Positions 9,363 to 20,570 of a DNA stretch of 64,000 nt are shown piece by piece. Positions within the stretch are counted from its first letter, which is position 1, and the number at the start of each line of letters is the position of its first letter. The notes beneath the pieces were generated by a model that saw nothing but the letters and a program-made list of their open reading frames with translations, did no database searches and was not told the origin of the DNA. A program made the translations under genes and the position numbers. The stretch is from CAVZRC01 sp963777695 (GTDB lineage: Bacteria > Planctomycetota > Planctomycetia > Isosphaerales > Isosphaeraceae), in NCBI GenBank assembly GCA_963777695.1, contig CAVZRC010000003.1:4960001-5024000 (forward strand). Reading direction: 5' to 3'.

Positions 9363-12097
9363 ATGTCGAACATCCGAGGTGATCGAGGCATCGGCCGCGC
9401 GACCACTCGCCGGGAGGCGGTGGACCGTCAACTGCGGCCTTGGGCCGAGGCGATGGAGTCGAGGGTCCTGCTGTCGCGGCCCGCCGCCACGATGGACGGT
9501 GCGACGAGACGGGCGGACAACGCGGCTTACCTCCATCGCCTCGAGCTGGACCTGGCCGAGGCCGCCCTGCCACCGGCGAGGAACGCGACCCTGCTGCGGC
9601 GCTCGATCGCGGGGTGCCGCGTCCCGAGGTCGTCCGGGCGTTGATGCGGACCCCCGAGGTGGCGACGACGATCGTTGACCAGGCGTACAGCACCCTGGTG
9701 GGCCAGGCCCCTCCCCCGGCCGAGGCGGCCCGGATCGAGTCGGTGATGCGCCGAGGCGGCGACGTGCGGCGCGTCGAGGCCCTGGTGGTCGGTGGGGAGG
9801 ACTTCTACCGGGCCCGCGGCGGCGGGACCGACGCCGGGTTCGTCGCGGCGCTGTACGCCGACTTTCTCGGGCGGACGCCCTCGGCGACCGAGCAGGCCGA
9901 TTGGGTCCGGCGGCTCGAGCGGGGCGCCTCGCGGACGGCGGTGGCGCAGGGGGTCGTGATGAGCCCGGAGGCGATCGCGCTCCAGGCCGAAGCCACCCTG
10001 GCCAGCATGGGCGGCTCGGGCCTCGACTCCGCCAGGCTGACCCGGACCTTGCGACGGCCGGCGGGGATGGACCAGGCGCTGGCGGAGACCTACGGGTCCG
10101 ACGCGGTCTACCAGGCGGCAATCGCTCCCGCGGCGTCGGCGGTGCCGGCGGCGCCGGGGGCGACCGCCACGGCCAACGCGCAGGCCGACCCGCCGGGCCT
10201 GCCCCTGGCGCCTACCCTCAGCCTCGGCACGAGCTGGACCCCGGCCGAGACCCAGGGAGGCCCTACGATCAACGGCGGCAACCTGATGTCGGCCGCGCCC
10301 GACGGGAGCATCTGGGTGGCCGGCGGCCCCGGCGACCCGTGGCCGCTCTACGTCTATTCGCCGGAGGCGTTGCCGAGGCCGACATGGATCGGGTTCGATC
10401 CCGAGGTGGGCCCGATCATCTCGCTCTCGGCAGTGTCGGCTACCGAGGCCCTGGTGATCGGCTTGTACGAAGGCCAGGAGCAGCTATGGGCGATCTTCAC
10501 GGACGGCGCCGTGAGCCTGCTCAACATCCCCAACGGCGTCACCCCCAGCCGGATCGCGGCGGCGCCGGACGAGACCTGGCTGCTCTACGGCACCGATCAG
10601 AGCGTCTGGGTGAAGTACCCCGACCAGGCGTCGTTCAAGGACACGCAACCGGTCCCGTCGCCCGGGCCGCAGTTCACGCCGACCGGCCAGTTCAGCGTCG
10701 GATCCCAACAAAGCATCTGGGGCCTGTTCCAGGAGGGCGGCACCAGGGTCCCGTTGGAGCTGATCTCGGGGGCCTGGCAGCCGGCCCCCGGCTTCCCGAC
10801 AACGGCGGCGGTCACCGGCCTCTCGGCCGCATCCGACGGCTCGGTCTGGGCCGTGGCCGGTCAGAAGGTTTACCTCCTCCCGCCGGGCGGGACCTGGGCC
10901 CAGGTGACGGACCAGACCCCGCCGGCCCAGTTCATCGCGGATGCGGTCTCGGCCAACTCCCAGTACCGGATGGCCGCGCTGATGAGTAACGACACCCTGG
11001 AGATCCTCTCGGTGGGGGTCGCCGACCAGCAGGGTCAGCCCTGGCCGTCGATGGACGCGGGCGAGCAGATCGGCTACCAGGCGATCACGGTGGCAACCCA
11101 GAGCACCGACTCGCCGGGAGGTGGCGGCATCCGCGGCGAATACATCAACCTCAACTTCGCGACCTCGTCCGCCGAGGGGATCATCAACAATTTGCCGGAG
11201 CCGGCCGGCATCACCAACCCCACCGATTGGACGGACATCAAGTCCCAGATCATCGACGAGCTGGATTACGTCAGCACCGTCCGAAACCTGTTCAGCAACC
11301 TCTCCGACCTGGAGAAGACCCTCAAGAGCGACAGTAAGACCGCGCTGAACACGGCCTACACGAACGTCAGCATGGGGAACTCCACGGGTGGCACGGGGAC
11401 GGTGACCCTGCTGGTCGAGGGGCTGGCGGACGCGGCCCTCTGGGGGATCGCCGCGGGCGGGATCTCGGACGGGTTCTCGGTGGCCGCCTCGGTCATCGCC
11501 TCGGCCTTCGGCACCGCCACCTCGCTCGCCACCAACAACCCGAACCCCAACAACAACACGAAGCTGACGACGACCTACCAAGGGCTCCTCGGCCAGATCG
11601 ACGCCATCTACGACAACACCGCCAACCTGGACACGGGTTATTACGACGCCATCGTCACCAACTGGGGACGGCTCCAGGTGGCCAGCACGATGGCCAACGG
11701 CCCCTGGGCGTGGGACCCGACGATGCCCGGCACGGCGTACGCCAACGCCATGGCCGCGGACAGCCTCTACGACTACCAGACCCTGATGCCGGCCAAGTGG
11801 GAGGCCGTCCAGTACGTCGGCTATCCGATCTGCTTCTGGAACCAATGGTACGAGTGCCAGCAGCCCACCCCGCCGGGCTACGACCTGCTCACCACGCCCA
11901 ACCCCAAATATAATAACAACCGCGCGACATACCAGTTCCTGGTCCAACTCGGCAACTCGACGGACCTCTACAGCACCGGCGGTCCGTTCCCGAGCCAGAT
12001 CCTGCTCAACGCGATCTACGACCTGGGTGTGGGCCAGTCGACGCTCTTCTCGGCCCAGGGCGGATGGGACATGCAGGTGATCACCGTGACGTACTGA
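9363..12097 (+). CDS. DUF4214-domain surface/secreted protein with N-terminal ESRVLLS motif (one frameshift)
   Basis: About 911 residues when joined. The N-terminus MSNIRGDRG leads to AEAMESRVLLS, the motif that marks the start of many large planctomycete surface proteins. Next comes a DUF4214-like segment (FVAALYADFLGRTP, then WVRRLERG and MSPEA) near residues 155-205. The rest is Pro/Gly/Thr-rich with propeller-like repeats (APDGSIWVAGG, ASDGSVWAVAG) and a C-terminal region with SxxNLxxLEK-type helices. No enzymatic motif is visible, so the biochemical role is unknown. The frame breaks at 9611-9614, where GGGG would need one more G to join RRSIAG to VPRPEVVRALM; this is a typical homopolymer error. 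The start was chosen for the conserved N-terminal motif; the ribosome site is weak. Confidence 0.7.
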
Positions 12098-12256
12098 CCC
12101 CTCGGCCCCGGACTGCCCTCGCCCATGGACGCGAGCCCGGGGCGGGTCGGATCGAATCGAATCGGAAACAAACTCGGTGTCCGTTCAGGGCTCGAACAAG
12201 GAACTGGCACCGATTTCTGCGCGAGACCTGTTGCCCGAGAATCGAGAGTCACCACG

Positions 12257-15200
12257 ATGACCGACACGGATCGCGAGCCGATGCTCGACCCGATGAACGC
12301 GAACGACCTCACCGCCGAGGGCGCGGGCTCAACTCCGCAACGCGAGGCGCTCCTGGCCGCCCATCCCGACGTGGCCGACGACCCGCGGGCGTCCCCTCGC
12401 CGGCGCGATCCCCTCGCTCGTCCGTCCGGCGCGTTTGAGGCGACGGTTCAGATGACCGGCTCACGCCCCGCCCTCCCCCAAGAGACGCACGACTTCGCCT
12501 CAAATCCCGGCGCGGCCATATCCCAGGGCGCAACGGCGGTCACGCCGCCCGGCGACAACGGCGCCGGATTGCCGCGCGGGGCTCGCGTCCGCTACTTCGG
12601 CGACTACGAGATCAACGAGGAACTCGGGCGAGGCGGAATGGGGGTCGTCTACCGTGCCCGCCAGGTCACTCTCAACCGGCCGGTCGCCTTGAAGATGATC
12701 AAGGCCGGAGCCCTGGCCGATGAGTCCGAGCTGCGGCGGTTCCAGAACGAGGCCGAGGCGGTGGCGCTGCTCGACCATCCCGGTATCGTGCCCGTGTACG
12801 AAGTGGGCGAGCGCGACGGCCAGCGCTATTTCAGCATGAAAGTGATCGCGGGGGGCAGTCTCGCGGAGCGTCTGGACGCCTACAAGAACGATCCCAAAGC
12901 GGCCGCGAGGCTGGTCGCCGAAGTGGCCGAGGCGGTGTCCCACGCGCACCAGCGGGGCATCCTTCACCGCGACATCAAGCCGGCGAATATCTTGTTGGAC
13001 GAGGGAGGAAATCCCCATGTTACCGATTTCGGGCTGGCGAAGCGGGTCACGGCCGACGCCGAGATGACCGCCTCAGGCGCCATCCTGGGTACGCCGGGCT
13101 ACATGGCCCCCGAACAGGCCAGTGGACATCGCGGTTCGATCACCACGGCGACGGACGTCTATGGACTGGGCGCGCTCCTCTATGCCGTCCTGACCGGGCA
13201 AGCCCCGTTCGCCAGCGACAACGTGGTCAACACGCTGTCCATGGTACGCGAGCAGCCGCCGGAGTCGCTCAGGAAGCGGAACGCGCTGGTCCCTCGCGAC
13301 CTGGAGGTCATCGCCCTCAAGTGTCTGGAGAAGGACCCGCGTCGGCGCTACAGCAGTTCGCAGGCCCTGGCCGGCGACCTGCGGGCATGGCTGGAATCGC
13401 GCCCCATCACGGCCCGGCCGGTGGGCCCATTGACGCGAACCGCACTCTGGTGCAAACGACGGCCCGCCCTCGCCGGACTCCTCATCGCGCTGGTCCTGGC
13501 CCTTGTCGGCGCTTCGGTCCTCTCGCTCGTCATCGCCCGCCAGCAGACGGGGCGCGCTCGCGAGCAGGCCGTCGCCGCGCACAACGAGCGCGTGTTGCGC
13601 GACCAGGCCGTGGCCGAGCGCGATCGCGCCGCGCGCCAGGCCTACACCAGCGCGACCAACCTGGCATGGCGCGAGTGGCACGACGGCAATCCGGCCCGCA
13701 CGCGCTCCCTGCTGCAATCGACCCGCCCCGGCGGCGGCGACGACCTCGACTTCCGCGGCTTCGAATGGTTTTTTCTCGATCGGCTCGGCCACACGCCTCT
13801 CTGGAGCTCGGGCGCCAAGGGCACTCTCAGGCCGAGCATCGCCCTGAGCGCCGACCGAACCTGGGTCGCCGTCGCTCGAGACCGCGGCGTGGGCCGGCCC
13901 GGGGATATCGTCTTCCTCGATGCGCGTGACGGGCGCGAAACGAGGTCGATCGGGGCGAATCGCCTCTCCTCGTCGCGGATCGTCGCCAGCCCCGATGGCG
14001 CCTGGATCGCCTCGACAAGCCAGGATCGGTCGGCGGTGATCTGGGATGCCCGCAGTGGAGCAGAACATCTGCGAGTCCCGGGAGGCCCGAACGGCCCCCC
14101 GACCGTGAGCTTGAGCCACGATGGCCGGCGGCTGGCCTGGCTGCAATCGCCATCGGGAAGCGGGGGCCCTGGCCCGTCTGTCATCAAGATCTGGGACCTC
14201 GCCGAAAAGCGAGAGATCCGGTCGATCCCGCTCACACCTCACGCTCGACAATTTGTCTTTAGCCAGGATTGGGGACGATTGGCCACGACGTCCCAAACGG
14301 CTCTAGAGGTTTGGGACGCCTCGACGGGGAAAGTCGCCTGGCAAGAGGAGACAAAGGAGCTGTTCACGGACATCACCTTCAGCCCCGACGGCCGGCTGAT
14401 GGCGGCGGCGACGTTTAATGGGTGGATCGGGTTCTGGGACGCGGCGGCCGGTGCTCGGATCGGGACGCTGGCCGGCCATCGCGGTGAGATCCATCGCATT
14501 CGATTCAGTCCCGATGGGAAAAGCCTGGCTTCCGGCGGGCGTGACCGGGTGGTTCGGATCTGGGACGTCTCCGACTCGCGCTTACGACTGGAATTGCGGG
14601 GCCACGAATCCGACATCTGGGACGTGGCCTTCACTACGGACGGTACTCGCCTGGCTTCGTCGAGTTTGCTGGATGGGATTGTCAAGCTCTGGGACCTCGA
14701 ACGCGGCCAGGAGTCGGTCGAGCTTTCGCATGACTCCCCGTCGCCCGTACGTCTTCCCACGTTCGGTCTGGCGTTCAGCCCGGATGGCCGCGAACTGGTC
14801 GCGGCGGGCGCAGCCGGGGCCCTCCAGGCATGGCGGACGGAGAGGAAGACGCCGCTCTTCAAGATGGACAACAAGGACATGGCCGGCCGGAACTGGGTTG
14901 CGATCGGTCCCGGGTCGGATGTGCTAGCCACACTCGATGAGAAGCGATTCATCGTCCTCCGCGACGCGATGACCGGCGCGCCGATCCGGACGCTGGACTC
15001 TTCGGACGGGAGTCGCGTCGGTGCAATCAGTCCCGACGGTCAACACCTTGCCGTCGGTCATGATTCGTCGCCAACGATCCGGATCTGGGAACTCGCGTCA
15101 GGGCGACTTACCGCGGTCCTCCAGGGGCATACCCAACCGGTGGAGTGTCTGGCCTTCAGCCCGGACGGCAAGAAGCTGGCATCCGGGAGCTTCGACGCGA

Positions 15201-15635
15201 CCGTGCGAATCTGGGACTTTCCGTCAGGCGGGGAGCCGAGAGTCTATCGAGGCCACTCCGCCGCTATCGCCGCGGTCGCATTCCACCCGGACGGGCATCG
15301 GCTCGCGTCCGCGAGTATGGACGATCGGCTTGCCGGTGAGATTCAGCTCTGGGACGCGGCCACCGGTCAGGACCTACAAAGCCTTCGAGGCCATTCGTCT
15401 TTCGTCCGTCGCCTTTCGTTCCTCCCCGACGGCCGGCGCCTGGTGTCGCTGGGCGATGACGGCGTCCTCAAGCTCTGGGATCACGAGCCGGGGCAGGAGG
15501 TCCTCTCGATCGCCGCACACAGCCGTAACGGCCTCGGTCTGGCCGTCAGCCCCGACGGGCGGCACGATCGCGACCTCCGGAGCGGAATATTCGGTGCGAC
15601 TCTGGGATGCGACGCCAATCGGCCAGGTCCCATGA
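12257..15635 (+). CDS. Transmembrane Ser/Thr protein kinase with WD40 propellers (frameshift near C-terminus)
   Basis: About 1125 residues. A ~110-residue Pro/Ala-rich leader precedes the kinase domain (~115-385): ELGRGGMG near 122-129, K146, HRDIKPAN at 237-244, DFG at 257-259. A membrane helix lies at ~404-427 and a coiled-coil-like linker follows. About 14 WD40 repeats (SPDGxxLAS...IWD) fill the C-terminal half. ATG at 12257 was chosen where the sequence becomes protein-like; the upstream GAGAG is weak. The frame breaks near 15562 (one extra base), after which the expected last blade (TSGAEYSVRLWD) continues to a TGA at 15635. Unlike the other two kinases in the window, no sigma factor is adjacent. 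The likely role is an environment-sensing receptor kinase; its targets are unknown. Confidence 0.87.
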
Positions 15636-16107
15636 GCGAATCGTTCAGATGGCACAATTGCCGGCACCAGGCGGAGATCATCCGGCCATGCCGCGGGCTT
15701 AGCCGGGTCCATTCCCGCGATCGGCCGATCTCTAGCCGGGGCGAGTCACCCTGGATTCTTTCAAATACTTCGGCAGCTATCAGGTTCCGGGTGGGAGGAC
15801 CGTAGAGGGATAGAACACCATCCAGGCATCGCGGGCGACCCGAAGGCGGCGATGCCACATGACCCACATCCTTGAGAGAAGACCCCATGCCGGTCAAGAG
15901 CCCGATCACCGCCGGTTCGATGTTGCGGGGTGGAGACGAAGGCCGGTCGACGCGACAACGGGCCTCCCGCGACGCGCACCGGCCAGTGAACCCGATCGAC
16001 GTGCCTCTGAATCTGACCGAAGTGCCTCTCGATCACGCGGCTCGGTAGCCCGACCGGACCGTTACCGACCTCCTCCGACGCGAGCGAATCTTCTTGGGAG
16101 ACAGACG
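15636..16107. other. Intergenic region, 472 bp
   Basis: This follows the kinase-WD40 gene and precedes a small membrane protein gene. It carries repeat copy B at 15762-15816 (partner of 9071-9125). The final 20 bases contain TTGGGAG, the ribosome site of the next gene. No other gene or clear terminator was found; longer open frames here lack starts and protein-like composition. Confidence 0.4.
15762..15816 (-). repeat. Dispersed repeat copy B with coding-like conservation
   Basis: Partner of 9071-9125, in the same orientation. On the minus strand it reads SLYGPPTRNLIAAE against FLYGPATRNLIPAG in copy A. Both copies sit in long intergenic spaces next to kinase-WD40/sigma loci. Confidence 0.5.
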
Positions 16108-16542
16108 ATGACCGACGACGCGTGCACCCGCCTCGAACAGAGGATCGCCAGGCTGGAAGTCGCCAATCGCAGATGGAGGCGCCTCGCCGCCAGCGCGGTG
16201 GTCGGCCTCGGATGCCTGGGCGTGATGGGCGCCCAGAGGGACAATGTGATCAAGGCCACCCAGATCGAGGCCCAACGGATCGTCGTCCGCGATAAGGCGG
16301 GCAAGGAACTGATCATCCTGGGGATGATCGACAATAACCCGTCGATACGGGTGCAGAATCCGGGTAGCGGGGCCAATGCAACGCTCTTCTCCGCGGCCGA
16401 CCACGCGACCTTCGCCATGATGGACTACAACGGGTCGAGCTCGATCACCCTCAACAGCGGCGGCGTCAAGAGCAAGCCCGACCTCTCCATCGTACGCATC
16501 AACCCGGGTCCGAAGATCGAGCGGTTGTTCCGGGCCCCGTGA
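16108..16542 (+). CDS. Small single-pass membrane protein, unknown function
   Basis: About 144 residues. ATG at 16108 follows TTGGGAG at seven bases. The N-terminus is a short Arg-rich coiled-coil-like helix (RLEQRIARLEVANRRWRR), then one hydrophobic helix (~30-48), then a soluble part with repeated short beta-like units (IEAQRIVVRDKAGKELIILG, ATLFSAADHATFAMMDYNG). The plan resembles planctomycete proteins anchored by a signal-anchor with small beta-rich repeats outside. I do not recognise a named family. A strong GC-rich hairpin follows the stop. Confidence 0.7.
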   Translation: MTDDACTRLEQRIARLEVANRRWRRLAASAVVGLGCLGVMGAQRDNVIKATQIEAQRIVVRDKAGKELIILGMIDNNPSIRVQNPGSGANATLFSAADHATFAMMDYNGSSSITLNSGGVKSKPDLSIVRINPGPKIERLFRAP

Positions 16543-16575
16543 CCGGGCGGGCCGCGTGTTTGGTCGGGATGAGAC

Positions 16576-16600
16576 CCCCGGCCGGACGAGCCGGCCGGGG
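16576..16600 (+). terminator. Perfect 10-bp GC hairpin downstream of membrane protein gene
   Basis: Arms CCCCGGCCGG and CCGGCCGGGG enclose the loop ACGAG, 34 bases after the stop at 16542. No T-tract follows, so it would be a terminator-like or mRNA-stabilising structure rather than a classical intrinsic terminator. Confidence 0.5.
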
Positions 16601-16717
16601 TCCGAACTCCCGACGACCCGGCCAATCTGGCGATCCCGGCCTCACCGCGCGGACCGGGTGCGATCACGATTCGCATGCGTAAAAGTGCAATTCATACTTC
16701 TATTCGAGGGACCCGTG

Positions 16718-17773
16718 ATGTCACATTCCTCTTTCGTCCGGACCCTGGCCTTCGGGGCCCTCGTAATCGGGGCCCCGGTCGCCGCCCAGGAGGGGCCGTC
16801 CGTTCCATTCAGGGCGATCGAGGCGCTCAACGCCTCCTACGACAAGCAACTCCACGAGCTGGAATGCCGGCGGATCGCCGATCTCGCGGCCCTGGCAGAG
16901 AAGTCCCCCGCCCCGGAAGCGGACGCGGCCTACCGGCACCTCTTCGGCCTGGCGATCGCCCGTGGCTTGTGTGCCGAGTCGCACGCGGCGGCCGTGCGCT
17001 GCCTCGCGTCGCCCTCCTGCGGGCGGGATACCCGGGCCCTGGCCGCCCTGGTCCAGGCGCTGGCCCGCACCGACAAGGGCGAGCACGACGGGGCGATCGA
17101 CGACTGGAAGAAGCTCCTGAAAGGGCCCGAGAGCGGCGATCCGGGCGCGGCCCGATCGGACGCCGAGCTGGCGCTGGGCGTGGGCGAGGCGTACCTCCGC
17201 CGACTGATCCGCGACGGCCGCTACGATGTCGCCCGAAGGCTGTGTGCCCTGGCCTGCGAGGACGGCACGCCCTCCGAGGTGAAGGACCACTTCGCCGGCC
17301 GCATGGCCCGATTGGAGCTGATCGGCAAGCCCGCGCCGCCGATCGCCGCCACCGACGTCGACGGCAAGCCGGTGTCGCTGGCCGACCTCGAAGGCAAGGT
17401 CGTCCTGATCGATTTCTGGGCGACATGGTGCCCGCCCTGCGTCGACTCGATCCCCGCCTACAAGGCGATCGCCGAGAAATACCACGACAAGGGCTTCGTG
17501 ATCCTGGGCGTCAACGTCGACGCGATGCACGAGGATGTCCAGGAGGCCCGCAAGGCGCTGCCAATCGTCCGCCGCTTCCTGGTCCGACACCACGTGACCT
17601 GGACCAACCTGGTCAACGGCCAGGGGGCCCATGACATCGCGTCGTCGTATCGCGTCGAGGAGATCCCCGCCAATTTCCTCGTCGGTCGCGACGGGAAGAT
17701 CGTCGCCGTGGAGCAGGACGTCGACCTGCTGGAGCAAGCCGTGATCCGCGCCCTCGCCCCCCCGACCCGGTGA
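16718..17773 (+). CDS. Exported TlpA-like thioredoxin-fold protein
   Basis: About 351 residues. ATG at 16718 follows GAGGG. An N-terminal signal peptide (LAFGALVIGAPVAAQ) is followed by ~180 residues of helical, TPR-like sequence, then a TlpA/ResA-type thioredoxin domain from about residue 205: IGKPAPPIAATDVDGKPVSL, the redox motif WCPPC, and the cis-Pro region EEIPANFLV. The family reduces periplasmic disulfides, for example in cytochrome c maturation, or acts as a general thiol-disulfide oxidoreductase; which applies here is unknown. The helical N-terminal half is common in planctomycete relatives. The next gene starts 24 bases downstream in the same direction, suggesting an operon. Confidence 0.87.
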   Translation: MSHSSFVRTLAFGALVIGAPVAAQEGPSVPFRAIEALNASYDKQLHELECRRIADLAALAEKSPAPEADAAYRHLFGLAIARGLCAESHAAAVRCLASPSCGRDTRALAALVQALARTDKGEHDGAIDDWKKLLKGPESGDPGAARSDAELALGVGEAYLRRLIRDGRYDVARRLCALACEDGTPSEVKDHFAGRMARLELIGKPAPPIAATDVDGKPVSLADLEGKVVLIDFWATWCPPCVDSIPAYKAIAEKYHDKGFVILGVNVDAMHEDVQEARKALPIVRRFLVRHHVTWTNLVNGQGAHDIASSYRVEEIPANFLVGRDGKIVAVEQDVDLLEQAVIRALAPPTR

Positions 17774-17797
17774 CATATCGATCAAGGAGATCTCGCG

Positions 17798-18496
17798 ATG
17801 CTCATGCGACTATGCCGGACGATCGTTTCGGTGGCGTTGCTGGTCCTGATGCCCGCCGCCTGCGGCGTGGCCCGGGCGCAATTCGGCGGCTTCGGCTTCC
17901 CCACGGCCGGATACGGCACGGGATACGGGGGCTACGGCGGGGCCGTGGCCTCGAGTTATGGCTATGGGGCCCGGACGGGTCAGGTCGGGTCCGGATACCA
18001 ATCGGCGGGGGGGCTCTACCCGCAGGCCAGCTACCCGCAAGTCAACTATCCGCAAGCCGGCTATTCCACCAGGCCCCAGACGACGTACTCGCTGGGGCCG
18101 CTCTACAGTGCGATCACCTCGGTCCCGGGTTGGTATGGCCCGTCGACGACGCATCGGGTTCGGCGCAGGCTCCATACGACCCGACCCGGCGCCCCGCGTA
18201 CCCCGCCGTTCAACCACGACGGCAAGATCCTCTGGCCCAGCACGATCCCCGACGACCCCGCGGCCCGGGATTTGCGCCGCGCCGCGGAATCCGCCGTGCT
18301 CGGCGTCGTGAGGGAGTCGAACTCGACCGGTCATGCCTCGATCCGACCGGTGATCGACGCCAAGAACAAGCTCTCGGCCTTCGAGCGGAAGGTCCTGCCA
18401 GAAGTCCAGGCCAGGAACGTCACCGACGGCGCCGCCCTCGAGACCTTCTTCTTCGACCTCGATAATGCCCTCGACACCATGACCTATACCTATTAG
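17798..18496 (+). CDS. Secreted Gly/Tyr-rich protein, unknown function
   Basis: About 232 residues. ATG at 17798 follows AAGGAG at ideal spacing. A cleavable signal peptide (VALLVLMPAACGVARA) leads into a low-complexity segment rich in Gly, Tyr and Ser (FPTAGYGTGYGGYGG), with short repeats of the type YPQASYPQVNYPQAGY. After residue ~130 it becomes an ordinary mixed alpha/beta region. The signal peptide contains Cys in LMPAACG, so a lipoprotein is possible though the lipobox is not clean. Its position behind the thioredoxin-like gene suggests an envelope role. No family recognised. Confidence 0.75.
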   Translation: MLMRLCRTIVSVALLVLMPAACGVARAQFGGFGFPTAGYGTGYGGYGGAVASSYGYGARTGQVGSGYQSAGGLYPQASYPQVNYPQAGYSTRPQTTYSLGPLYSAITSVPGWYGPSTTHRVRRRLHTTRPGAPRTPPFNHDGKILWPSTIPDDPAARDLRRAAESAVLGVVRESNSTGHASIRPVIDAKNKLSAFERKVLPEVQARNVTDGAALETFFFDLDNALDTMTYTY

Positions 18497-18599
18497 GCGC
18501 GTAACGGTCGCATTGCGAACAGCCGGGGTCGATGCGAATTCGCCCCGATGCTGTCTCTCAGGCCGGCCGGCACGCCGTCTCCAATTCGGGAGTGAAAAA

Positions 18600-20301
18600 A
18601 TGATTCGCACCGTCATTCTTGCGGTGATCGCATGCATGTGTCCGACGGTCGGGTTCGGCCAGGTGAAGGTCAGAACGACGAGCGTGGCAAGCCAGCAACC
18701 GAGGAAGCAGTCCTGCGCCGACCCGGTTAATGACCCGCAATGGCTGCGGGAGCGCCTCGAGAAGGTTCGTCGCCGGTATGATCTGCCCGATCTGGGGGCG
18801 GCGATCGTGGTCGGGGACAAGGTCGTGGCGGCGTCGGCGGTCGGAGTCCGGAAGTACGGGACGAACATCGCGGTCACGCAGGACGACCCGTTCCACCTCG
18901 GCTCGATCACCAAGGTGATGACCGCAACCCTCATCGGGATGATGATCGACGACGGCGTGCTGCGTTGGAACACGACGATGGAGAGGATGTTCCCGGAACT
19001 GCTGGGAGTGATGCAGCCGGGGTATCGGAAGGTCACAGTCCTCCAACTGTTATCGCACACCGGCGGGTTTCCTTTCTCGCCCAGCATGCCGATGGACCAG
19101 ATCACGGCGCGCGGCAAGAACGGCGTCGAACGGCGGTACGGCTACGTCAAGGCGGCGGTCGTCGACACTCCCCAGGCTGCACCGGGTACCAAGGTCATTT
19201 ACAGCGGCGGGCCCGTTGTGGTCATGGCCTATATCGAGCGAAAGACCAAGAAGACCTATGAGCAGCTCATGCAGGACCGACTCTTCTGGCCGCTCGGCAT
19301 GACCAGGGCCGGCTTCGCCGACCATATGGCCTCCGAGGGCAAAGTCGACGCCCCGTGGGGCCATCGGCAGGAGAACGGAAAGACGACGCCGATCCCGCCC
19401 GATCACCACTCTCCGGTCAACGGCCGCCAGCCGGTCGGCGGCGCCTATTGCTCGATGATCGACCTCGGGAAGTTCCTGGCGCTTCATCTTCAGGGAGCGC
19501 GCGGCCGGGGCGAGTTGCTCAAGCCCGAGACATTCCAGGTGCTCCAGACCGCCGCACCCGGAGGCAACTTCGCGCCGGGCTGGAGCACCGAGCATCCCGA
19601 CTGGGCCGAGCCCGAGGGAGAAAAGGTGCTGTCCCACTCCGGGAGCATCGGCACGCACCTGGCGATATGCTGGGTCGTTCCCGGGGAAAACTACGCCCTT
19701 TGCGTGGGGACCAACGCCGGCGGTAACCCGCGGCAGGCGGACGAAGCCCTGGGCGATGTCTTCCGGTATCTGGTGGCGCGGATCCACCATGGAGACGCCG
19801 CCGCGGACAAGCTCGGCGCGTCGAGCCAACCCCCTCCGCCTCTCCCGACGCCCGATATCTGGTTGGATACGCTGACCCCGCTGGTCGCGACCGTGGGCTG
19901 GGGGAAACCCGGGGTGAATCAGACCGATATTAGATCGCCCTTGATTCTCGACGGTGACGTGTACGCCCACGGCCTGGGCTTGCACTGCGCCCTCGGAGTT
20001 CGCATACGAGCTGAATCCGTCATACGAGCGGTTCGTGGCGCGGGTCGGGGCCGAGGAGCGCGTAAGCTGGCGGGCGAGCGTCGTCGCCAAGGTCTATCTG
20101 GACGAGACGCTCGTCGTAGAATCGCCACTGCTTCGTGCGGGCGACGCACCCTGGAATGTCAACGTCACGATCCCGCGGCGCTTGCGATCGGGAGCAACGC
20201 CGCGGCGGTTGCGGCTGGTCATCACCGACGGCGGCAACACACTCAACAGCGACTGCTGCGATTGGGTCAACGCCGGGTTCATGACGCGGAAGAACCGCTG
20301 A
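18600..20301 (+). CDS. Exported serine beta-lactamase-like hydrolase with C-terminal NPCBM-like domain (one frameshift)
   Basis: About 566 residues when joined. The N-terminal signal peptide ends near VGFGQ. Class C beta-lactamase/DD-peptidase-like motifs are visible: SxxK as SITK in the segment HLGSITKVM, a YSG in place of the usual YxN (IYSGGPVVVM), and HSG in place of KTG (VLSHSGSIG). The C-terminal ~130 residues resemble an NPCBM carbohydrate-binding module (DIRSPLILDGDVYAHGLGLH; later LRLVITDGGNTLNSD). The family includes peptidases and esterases, so substrate cannot be assigned; a glycan-bound substrate is inferred from the module. The frame breaks near 19986 by one extra base, after which the module continues to TGA at 20301. 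ATG at 18600 is preceded by GGGAG. Confidence 0.8.
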
Positions 20302-20374
20302 ACCCCCGAGTTTCCATGTTGCGCGGCTCCCGGAACGTCCATGAGGTGCCGCACAGGTCAGCTTGTGAAAGAAT

Positions 20375-20472
20375 CGGATTACAGATCGCGGATTCCGGAT
20401 TGCAAATTCATAACATTTTTATGCTCATTATTTTATTTTTATTCGTGATCCACAATCCGTCATCCGGAATCG
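20375..20472. repeat. AT-rich intergenic segment framed by an inverted repeat
   Basis: Arms GATTCCGGAT (20391-20400) and ATCCGGAATC (20462-20471) flank ~60 bases of strongly A/T-rich sequence, unusual against this high-GC background. The left side also contains degenerate copies of CGGATT. It lies between the beta-lactamase-like gene and the TolB-like gene. It could be a cruciform, a promoter region or a repeat remnant. Confidence 0.5.
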
Positions 20473-20570
20473 ATTGATTCACAGCCTCTCAGTCCAGGGC
20501 ACCGCCCTGTGCGATGCGTTGAGCGGAGTAGCGTCCACCCATCTCGCCTGATCGGAAGAGAGCAGTGACC

